Positions 16,580 through 22,832 of a stretch of 33,399 nucleotides of DNA are shown here, one piece after another. The notes beneath the pieces are model-generated. The model was not told the origin of the DNA and made no database searches. It saw only the letters and a list, made by a program, of their open reading frames with translations. The stretch is taken from assembly GCA_029267175.1 (NCBI GenBank), contig JARIDJ010000024.1:1-33399 (forward strand), written 5' to 3'. Numbering within the stretch: the stretch's first letter is position 1; every line of letters begins with the position of its first letter. Source of the DNA: Psychrobacter sp. (GTDB lineage Bacteria; Pseudomonadota; Gammaproteobacteria; Pseudomonadales; Moraxellaceae). The translations under genes and the position numbers were made by a program.

Positions 16580-17869
16580 TTATTCAAACATCTTTGGATC
16601 ATTAAAAGTAACGATTTCTTCTTCAAACTCAGGCTTCACTTTTACGACGAAGTCATCACGTGATAGTCCCATTGCCAATGGAATGGAGCTGGCGATATAA
16701 GTAGAAGAGTAAGTACCGGCAAGTAAACCGATAAATAACGCCACTGAGAACCAATATAGACCGTCACCGCCCAAGAATAGCATAGCGAGCACGACTAACA
16801 GTACTGTTGAGATAGTCATAATAGTACGGCGTAGCGTTTCAGTTAATGACAAATCAATAGTCTGACGCGGAGTAATACCGCGGACACGGCGGAAGTTCTC
16901 ACGAATACGGTCATAGACCACGATAGTATCATTGAGCGAGTAACCAATCAGCGCTAGCACCGCTGCCAATACCGTCAAGTCAAAGGGGAAGCCAAATAAC
17001 GCAAAGACCCCGATCGTAACGATAGCATCATGAAATAGTGATAATACCGCGCCCAAGGCTAGTTTGAACTGGAAGCGTAGCGCGACATAGCCTAACATGC
17101 TGACCAGTGCTAAAGCTAAGGCCATCACTGAGTTGAGATAAACCTCGTTACCGACCTGACTACCGATGATATTGACGTTGCTGATAGTAGCAGGGTTATT
17201 AGGAAGATCAAGCGCTGCATTAAGACTAGTATTAAGGCCATCGATATTGTCAGATTGCGGCGGTAGACGTACTAATAATTCTTTATTGGTGCCTAAGTAC
17301 TGCACCACCGCATCATCAAAACCATTATCAGCTAAAGCTTGTACAACCGCGACTTGCTCAACCGATTGCTCATAGCTGACATCGGTTGAGACCCCGCCAG
17401 TGAAATCAAGCCCGAAGTTTAGACCATTGACCGCAATAGCAATAATACTACCTATCACTAAAATAATCGATAAAATAGCCATCGGCTTTTCTATCTTCAT
17501 AAAAGGGATAATGCGCTGATCGCCAATGGCTTTGATACCGCCCTCAGCCGCTGCCGCTGCGTCATCTGCCGCATCGCCCTCAAACTGATTAGGGTCAATG
17601 GTATTAGTCGGCTCTAACCCTTGGGTAGCTAGAGCTTTTGTGTCTCTAGTGCCGCGCTTACTGTTTTTGGAGTTTTTAGTTAAGCTATTGGTTTTGGTAT
17701 TACTGCCTTTGCCATCGCGGCGTGGCTTATTACGGCGGCGACGATTAGTATCATTGGGACTATTGCCATTAGGATTATTGTTTGAGTCACCGTTACCTGA
17801 ATTACCACCTGAGCTGTTCGAGGTTGGCAGATTATCTTTGTTGTTTCGATTGTTCTGTTCGATCGCCAT
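16580..17869 (-). CDS. secF: protein translocase subunit SecF
   Basis: Inner-membrane subunit that with SecD uses the proton gradient to help pull preproteins through SecYEG on the periplasmic side. Core motifs are present: the first membrane segment (AILSIILVIGSIIAIAV) followed by NFGLDFTGGVS, later LGAVLSLFHDAIVTIGVFAL, LIGYSLNDTIVVYDRIREN and LLAGTYSSTYIASSIPLAM. The 429 residues exceed the usual 310-330 because of about 125 residues before the first membrane segment: an Asn/Ser/Gly-rich stretch, a basic Arg/Lys block and an Asp/Ala/Glu-rich part, all expected to be disordered in the cytoplasm. The ATG at 17869 follows AGGAG six bases upstream that overlaps the secD stop, so the extension is probably translated. 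It starts 9 bases after secD. Confidence 0.95.
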   Translation of the reverse strand: MAIEQNNRNNKDNLPTSNSSGGNSGNGDSNNNPNGNSPNDTNRRRRNKPRRDGKGSNTKTNSLTKNSKNSKRGTRDTKALATQGLEPTNTIDPNQFEGDAADDAAAAAEGGIKAIGDQRIIPFMKIEKPMAILSIILVIGSIIAIAVNGLNFGLDFTGGVSTDVSYEQSVEQVAVVQALADNGFDDAVVQYLGTNKELLVRLPPQSDNIDGLNTSLNAALDLPNNPATISNVNIIGSQVGNEVYLNSVMALALALVSMLGYVALRFQFKLALGAVLSLFHDAIVTIGVFALFGFPFDLTVLAAVLALIGYSLNDTIVVYDRIRENFRRVRGITPRQTIDLSLTETLRRTIMTISTVLLVVLAMLFLGGDGLYWFSVALFIGLLAGTYSSTYIASSIPLAMGLSRDDFVVKVKPEFEEEIVTFNDPKMFE

Positions 17870-17878
17870 TGCAGTCTC

Positions 17879-19756
17879 CTAACCGATGCTCAAACGTTTG
17901 ATAGATTTACGCTTACCATAAGCGATTTGTACTAGCGCACGCGTCACCAAAATAGCGGTAAATAGCGAGCTGACAATACCAATAGCTAGAGTAATAGCGA
18001 AGCCTTTGATCGGACCGGTACCGATAGCGAATAAGATAAATGCCACCAATAAAGTAGTAATGTTGGCATCAAAAATACTACTAAAAGCGCGATCGAAACC
18101 GGCGACAATAGCGGTTTTTGGCCGCACCCCATTTGCCAACTCCTCACGTATGCGCTCAAATATCAACACGTTTGCATCAACTGCCATACCGATAGTCAAG
18201 ACGATACCTGCGATACCAGGTAGTGTCAGCGACGAGCCTAATATCGACATAATAGAGATAATGATAATAACGTTAATAGCCAAAGCTACGTTAGCAATCA
18301 CCCCAAACAAGCGATAAAAAATAATCATAAAGGCAAATACTAATAAATAGCCTACTTGCGTTGAGAACAGCCCTTTATCGATATTCTCTTGACCCAGTGA
18401 TGGACCAATAGTGCGCTCTTCAACGAAGTACATCGGCGCCGCCAAAGCACCTGAGCGTAATAATAGCGCAAGCTCAGCCGCTTCAGCGCTACTATCTAAA
18501 CCAGTAATACGAAATGACGAGCCTAACACCGCTTGGATATTGGCGCGGTTGATGACTTTGGTTTCGGCATAAGGCGTACGAACTTCTGTAGTTTCACCAG
18601 TAGCTGGATCTTCTTCATAAGTAATGCGCTGTTTATTTTCAATAAATAGCACAGCCATTTGCTCACCAACAGCGGTGCGCGTGGCATTTTGCATCAATCT
18701 ACCGCCAGCACTATCCAAGGTAATATTCACCTCAGGAGAGCCGTTTTCATCAACGCCCGTTTGCGCGTTAGTAACCTTATCACCGGTGACGATAGCTTGA
18801 CGCTCTAATAATACCGGCGGGCCATCTAAAGATTGAAAAGGGAAAGCCTCAGTGCCCGCAGGTGGAATACCGCCCATGTAGTTCTCAGCGTCTTTAGCAA
18901 CCATGCGAAACTCAAGATTGGCAGTACGGCCCAGTACCCGTTTGGCTTCGGCAGTATCTTGTACGCCCGGTAGCTCAACGACGATACGGCTAGCCCCTTG
19001 CGACTGTACCAACGCTTCAGCCACCCCAAGCTCTGCAATCCGATTACGCAAAGTAGTCAAGTTTTGGTTGACCGCATAGCTGTTGATCTCATCGACCATA
19101 GCCTCATTATAAGCCATCACTAGCGCCGGACCTTGATCATCAATAGTGGACTGCAAAGTAAAGTCGCGACCCATCGACGCTTGCAAGATATTTTGCGCGC
19201 GACTACGAGCTTCAGTATCAGAGAAGTGTAGGACGATGCTTTGCCCTTCCGTTTTGATACCGGTGACCGCGACGCGCTCAGCACGTAAGTCGCGACGCAC
19301 ATCGCGACTAGCGCTACTTAAACGTTGCTCTAGCGCTTTGTCCATATCGACTTCGAGTACGAAGCGTACCCCGCCGCGCAGATCCAAGCCTAACTTCATA
19401 GGCTTAGCGCCGATATCACGTAACCACTGCGGCGTTGTCTGCGCTAAGTTTAGGGCTACGACATAATCATCGCCTAAGTTTTGACGCAGCACTTCTTGAG
19501 CCTTTAGCTGCTCATCGGGAGTATTTAAGCGCACTAAAGCACTATTACCCTCAAAGCTACCATCGTGATAGTTGATATTAGCGTCTTTTAGTAGACTCTC
19601 AGCTTCAGTCAAAACCCCTTCTGATAGCTGAGTGCCAGCGGCGGCACTAGTGACCTGTACGGCAGGCTCATCAGGATAGAGATTAGGAGCTGCGTAAAGA
19701 CCGGCTAAGATGAGCACGACTATAATAACTACGTATTTCCATGCAGGATATTGCAT
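17879..19756 (-). CDS. secD: protein translocase subunit SecD
   Basis: Large partner of SecF, with a six-helix domain and a big periplasmic part. The start matches SecD (MQYPAWKYVVIIVVLILAGLYAAPNLYPDEPAVQV, residues 1-35), then MKLGLDLRGGVRFVLEVD, RNRIAELGVAEALVQ and RIVVELPGVQD (periplasmic P1 domain), GSSFRITGLDSSAEAAELALLLRSGALAAP and the membrane motifs TLPGIAGIVLTIGMAVDANVLIFERIREE and FDANITTLLVAFILFAIGTGPIKGFA. I chose the ATG at 19756 (625 residues) over a GTG at 19762 because it aligns with the family start and has GAAG at suitable spacing. SecF follows 9 bases later; yajC lies 165 bases upstream, separated by a hairpin. Confidence 0.96.
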   Translation of the reverse strand: MQYPAWKYVVIIVVLILAGLYAAPNLYPDEPAVQVTSAAAGTQLSEGVLTEAESLLKDANINYHDGSFEGNSALVRLNTPDEQLKAQEVLRQNLGDDYVVALNLAQTTPQWLRDIGAKPMKLGLDLRGGVRFVLEVDMDKALEQRLSSASRDVRRDLRAERVAVTGIKTEGQSIVLHFSDTEARSRAQNILQASMGRDFTLQSTIDDQGPALVMAYNEAMVDEINSYAVNQNLTTLRNRIAELGVAEALVQSQGASRIVVELPGVQDTAEAKRVLGRTANLEFRMVAKDAENYMGGIPPAGTEAFPFQSLDGPPVLLERQAIVTGDKVTNAQTGVDENGSPEVNITLDSAGGRLMQNATRTAVGEQMAVLFIENKQRITYEEDPATGETTEVRTPYAETKVINRANIQAVLGSSFRITGLDSSAEAAELALLLRSGALAAPMYFVEERTIGPSLGQENIDKGLFSTQVGYLLVFAFMIIFYRLFGVIANVALAINVIIIISIMSILGSSLTLPGIAGIVLTIGMAVDANVLIFERIREELANGVRPKTAIVAGFDRAFSSIFDANITTLLVAFILFAIGTGPIKGFAITLAIGIVSSLFTAILVTRALVQIAYGKRKSIKRLSIG

Positions 19757-19833
19757 AATCACTTCTTTATGTTGATAAAATACTGGTGAGGCAGGCCATA
19801 GATGAGCAAGGTGGAGGGGAGCTAACAGCAGAA

Positions 19834-19860
19834 AATGACCGTCAATAGTTAACGGTCATT
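19834..19860 (-). terminator. hairpin between yajC and secD, possible partial terminator
   Basis: AATGACCGT (19834-19842) and ACGGTCATT (19852-19860) form a perfect 9-base stem with a 9-base loop. On the minus strand it is followed by only TTTTC, so termination would be weak. It sits 62 bases after the yajC stop and may lower or protect the secDF part of the transcript. Confidence 0.45.
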
Positions 19861-19921
19861 ACATAGGCGGTTACGCTTTTGCCCTTCATTGCCTCATTAC
19901 AAAACAGCACTAGCGCAAAGC

Positions 19922-20260
19922 TTATACGCTCTCAATAGTACCAGCGGGTAGTACTGAGATGACGGAGGCGCGCTGTACTTTGACATCGGTGTTATTATTT
20001 AAGCTAACGACAGCGTAGTCGCCCTCGATTTGTTTGATACGGCCCATCAAGCCACCGGCAAAGATAACTTCGCTACCCACCGTTAGTGAGCTGACCATAG
20101 CACGATGCTCTTTGGTGCGTTTAGACTGCGGACGAATAACCAAAAAGTAAAAGATGGCAAAAAAAGCTACTGGTAGCAGTAGTTGACCAAAAAGTGAAGC
20201 GCCGCCAGCGGCATCGCCAGCTGCTTCAGCAGCATAAGCTGACTGGATAAAAAGGCTCAT
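19922..20260 (-). CDS. yajC: Sec translocon accessory protein YajC
   Basis: Small single-span membrane protein found in the SecDF-YajC complex. The N-terminus (MSLFIQSAYAAEAAG) parallels E. coli YajC; the membrane segment FGQLLLPVAFFAIFYFLVI is followed by the hallmark RPQSKRTKEHRAMVSSL, then GSEVIFAGGLMGRI and a C-terminal domain ending ISVLPAGTIESV. I start it at the ATG at 20260 (112 residues; E. coli has 110), which has GAGAG just upstream; an in-frame TTG at 20272 would add four residues and is less likely. The usual upstream gene tgt is absent here; a divergent CNNM gene is found instead. Confidence 0.94.
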   Translation of the reverse strand: MSLFIQSAYAAEAAGDAAGGASLFGQLLLPVAFFAIFYFLVIRPQSKRTKEHRAMVSSLTVGSEVIFAGGLMGRIKQIEGDYAVVSLNNNTDVKVQRASVISVLPAGTIESV

Positions 20261-20272
20261 AATCTCTCTCAA

Positions 20273-20595
20273 TATGTGATGTACAACAATAAAATTAGAC
20301 GCATAGTAACAAAAAATCTTAGGCTTAGCATTAGTTAATCATAGCATCAGCGTATTTTTCTCAGGCCAATAGCGATTTTACAGCAGTATAAAGCTATTGG
20401 CAGCTTTTTGTGAGCTCTAGCTATTAAAAGCTTAGTAAGCGCTATTGTTTTTACTAAGACCAAGCAGCTGAGACAAAAGTGCTGAGACAAAATATTGTGA
20501 AACCTTAGTATCAATGATAATATCAGATGCCTATAAAAGTGTTTGCCTTATAGCAGCGCTTTATTTTTGGTTTTAACTAGTCTAGGTTACTCGAA
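20273..20595. other. divergent yajC/CNNM intergenic region with inverted and direct repeats
   Basis: No gene is credible here. Three structured elements stand out: a perfect 9-base inverted repeat GCCAATAGC/GCTATTGGC (20365-20373 and 20393-20401, 19-base loop), a perfect 8-base pair CTTAGTAA/TTACTAAG (20431-20438 and 20451-20458), and a 12-base direct repeat GCTGAGACAAAA (20467-20478 and 20481-20492). They lie in the region that should carry both divergent promoters, so operator function is possible but unproven. Confidence 0.5.
20495..20523 (+). promoter_or_regulatory. candidate promoter for the CNNM gene
   Basis: TTGTGA (20495-20500), an exact 17-base spacer, then TAATAT (20518-20523). If used, the transcript would start near 20530 and carry a leader of about 175 bases before the ATG at 20704. 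It begins three bases after the second copy of the GCTGAGACAAAA direct repeat. Confidence 0.45.
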
Positions 20596-20630
20596 TTGTT
20601 GCCCAATTTTTCAGCTACTACTCGCTCATA

Positions 20631-20665
20631 CCGCTTGCGCGCTTGTCGTAAACAAGCGTCAGCGG
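20631..20665 (+). promoter_or_regulatory. two-tier stem-loop in the leader of the CNNM gene
   Basis: CGCTTGT (20640-20646) pairs with ACAAGCG (20652-20658) around a 5-base loop, and an outer CCGCT (20631-20635) pairs with AGCGG (20661-20665) across a small internal loop. It is clearly more GC-rich than its surroundings. It could be a regulatory leader structure or a copy of a dispersed palindromic repeat; I do not recognise it as a known riboswitch class. Confidence 0.5.
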
Positions 20666-20703
20666 AGCCTCCCCCTATAACGGATTTGGTATTTTATAAA
20701 TTA

Positions 20704-21948
20704 ATGACACCTTTTACAGTATCTACTTTGAAAGCTACAACGCTCAGCTCTTTATTACTGTTGCTACCTTATTCCGCTTTAGCGGCAAGCTCAACTACAG
20801 CAACTGAGGTTGCTGCCCAAGCCACCACTAGTAATGTATTATTATTAGTGCTATTTGTAGTGATGGCTATTGGATTATCTTTTATCTGCTCGCTCGCTGA
20901 GTCGGCATTATTGACGATGACTCCCTCATATATCGCTGATGTACAAGAAAGCAACCCTGCCAAAGCGATTATGCTCAAGCGCCTAAAGGTTGATAATATC
21001 GATCAATCCTTAGCTGCTATCCTAACTTTGAATACCGTAGCCCATACCGTGGGCTCTATCGGTGCTGGCGCGCAAGCGACTATCGTATTTGGTAGCGCCT
21101 GGTTTGGGGTGTTTTCTGCTTTTATGACCCTAGCTATTCTTTTTCTGTCAGAGATTATCCCAAAAACATTAGGCACGGTTTATTGGCGTCAACTCAGTGG
21201 CATGGTCGCTTATTTTGTTCGCGGTATTATTATCATACTATATCCTCTTATTTGGATATCAGAGCGTATTACTAAGCTATTGGTCAGTGGTAAAGAAACC
21301 GATGTCTTTAGTCGTCGTGAATTTGCCGCCCTTGCCAGTATAGGCGAGGAAGCGGGGCAGATTGATCCATTAGAGTCGCGTATTATTCGTAACTTACTAG
21401 CCTTTGGCGCGATAAAAGTCGAAGATATCATGACCCCGCGCTCAGTGATGCTAGCTTTTGAGCAAAACAAAACCGTTACTGAACTGCTAGCTGATCGACC
21501 CAAATTGACCTTTTCACGCCTGCCTATTTATGATGGTGATCTTGATAATATTACCGGCTTTGTATTAAAGACCGATATATTGCTGGCAAAAGTCAATCAC
21601 GCTATGCATAAACCTTTGACCCAGTTTCAGCGTGAAATTACCTTTGTTTTTTCTAAAATGAAGTTATTCGACTTATTAGAGCTGATGCTAAAAAATAGAA
21701 TTCATATCGCTATCACTGTAGGCGAGTACGGTGAAGTAAAAGGACTGGTCACTTTAGAGGATGTGTTCGAAACGCTTTTAGGTCTTGAGATTGTTGATGA
21801 GATTGATCGCGTTGAGGATATGCAAGCGCTAGCTCGGCAGATGATGGATCGCCGGGTTGAGCGCTTGGGTATGAAGCTTAACGATGATGAATACACCGTT
21901 GATAATGCAGCTGGTGATACTAATCACCACGACAAACATAAAAATTAA
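20704..21948 (+). CDS. CNNM/CorB-type membrane protein (DUF21 plus CBS domains)
   Basis: Inner-membrane protein of the CNNM/HlyC-CorC group, members of which affect magnesium or cobalt transport. From the ATG at 20704 the 414-residue protein has a hydrophobic leader (LSSLLLLLPYSALAA), then a DUF21 membrane domain with four segments, including LLLVLFVVMAIGLSFICSLAES and LAILFLSEIIPKTLGTV, then the link motif DVFSRREFAALASIGEEAG and two CBS-type modules (VEDIMTPRSVMLAFE and EYGEVKGLVTLEDVFETLLG). The C-terminal CorC domain is missing; the protein ends in a short polar tail. An in-frame TTG at 20596 would add 36 residues, but those run through the leader hairpin and precede a plausible signal sequence, so I reject it. 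Neither start has a good ribosome-binding site. Confidence 0.87.
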   Translation: MTPFTVSTLKATTLSSLLLLLPYSALAASSTTATEVAAQATTSNVLLLVLFVVMAIGLSFICSLAESALLTMTPSYIADVQESNPAKAIMLKRLKVDNIDQSLAAILTLNTVAHTVGSIGAGAQATIVFGSAWFGVFSAFMTLAILFLSEIIPKTLGTVYWRQLSGMVAYFVRGIIIILYPLIWISERITKLLVSGKETDVFSRREFAALASIGEEAGQIDPLESRIIRNLLAFGAIKVEDIMTPRSVMLAFEQNKTVTELLADRPKLTFSRLPIYDGDLDNITGFVLKTDILLAKVNHAMHKPLTQFQREITFVFSKMKLFDLLELMLKNRIHIAITVGEYGEVKGLVTLEDVFETLLGLEIVDEIDRVEDMQALARQMMDRRVERLGMKLNDDEYTVDNAAGDTNHHDKHKN

Positions 21949-22044
21949 GCTATTGCTTTAAATGCAATTATCACACAGCGTGTTACAAGACTGTGAGAAA
22001 TTAGTGATAGGCTAAAACTAGTAAAATAACCGCTAAGGATTATA

Positions 22045-22539
22045 ATGAAACGATTATGGAACAAGGGTTTGATAGCTTTATTTATCAAAGGTGCTAGTCT
22101 AACAACCGTTGCTGCTATAGCTAGCACGGTTGCTGTCAATGCGCAGGCCGCCACTATGAGTCAAAGTTTAGTACAAAACTATGCCAGCTCCATGAAAGCG
22201 GCCGCTAATAATAAAAACATCTCTCAAGTAGCCGCTTTGGTGTCTGATGACGCGCTTATCTCTTTATCTAGAAAAGGTAAATCAACCAGTTTGGATAAAG
22301 ATGCTTATCTAAAATTATTGCAAAGCAGCTGGAATCAGACCTCAAATTATCGTTATGATATTAGCATTGATAATATCGTTATCACCGGCGATCAAGCCAA
22401 AGCCAATGTCAATACTACTGAGAGCTGGGTGAAAGATGGTCAAAACGTCTCTTTTATTACCACCTCACGCGTTACTTTGACTTTATCAACTGGTAATGCA
22501 GTACTACTGCGAGCGGTATCACAAGTAACTATTAATTAA
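22045..22539 (+). CDS. small exported protein, possibly NTF2-like fold
   Basis: Function not recognised. The 164-residue protein has a signal peptide (positive MKRLWNKG, hydrophobic core, then VNAQA-A as a likely cleavage site near residue 36). The mature part opens with a helix (QSLVQNYASSMKAAANNKN), then VAALVSDDALISLSRKG, DAYLKLLQSSW, and alternating strands (YRYDISIDNIVITGDQAKANVN; TTSRVTLTLS). This order, helices followed by a curved sheet, is typical of periplasmic SnoaL/NTF2-like domains, but the family call is inference from pattern only. The ATG at 22045 follows AAGGA. It sits 96 bases after the CNNM gene. Confidence 0.75.
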   Translation: MKRLWNKGLIALFIKGASLTTVAAIASTVAVNAQAATMSQSLVQNYASSMKAAANNKNISQVAALVSDDALISLSRKGKSTSLDKDAYLKLLQSSWNQTSNYRYDISIDNIVITGDQAKANVNTTESWVKDGQNVSFITTSRVTLTLSTGNAVLLRAVSQVTIN

Positions 22540-22572
22540 CGACTAGTAACTGTTAATCAGTAACTGTTAATT
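22524..22572 (+). repeat. three 14-base direct repeats over the stop of the exported protein gene
   Basis: AGTAACTATTAATT (22524-22537, running into the stop codon), AGTAACTGTTAATC (22545-22558) and AGTAACTGTTAATT (22559-22572); the last two abut, the first is 7 bases away. The rest of the 293-base gap to mltD shows AT-rich sequence, with TATACT at 22699-22704 as a possible -10 but no matching -35. Confidence 0.75.
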
Positions 22573-22832
22573 AATGGCTCGTAACTAGTGGTTGTTCATT
22601 AGCGATTTATCAGAGCAGATCAATGATTTAACCTCTAAAGTATTATTTATAGTCAATTATCTTTGATATGGCTATGATTTTTGTTTCATATTGCCTATTA
22701 TACTCAGACTAACCCGCTGTTAAGTACTAACCGTCTATGATGACAAGGTACTTAGCGCTTTGACATGATTCAATTACTTGATCCAGTCACTTGTTCATTA
22801 TCTATTATCGTTGCTAGGAAGCCCCCCTCATT

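Noticed and set aside
17598..17882. 94-codon Leu/Arg/Pro-rich frame opposite the start of secF
   Set aside because: It mirrors the low-complexity extension of secF; its composition is explained by the antisense of Asn/Arg/Lys codons.
20390..20409. Possible terminator AAAGCT/AGCTTT followed by T-run on the plus strand
   Set aside because: No gene on the plus strand ends nearby; the overlapping larger inverted repeat explains the pairing better.
20596..20703. TTG-initiated extension of 36 residues on the CNNM gene
   Set aside because: The extra residues run through a GC-rich hairpin, lack a ribosome-binding site and precede a plausible signal sequence that starts at the ATG at 20704.
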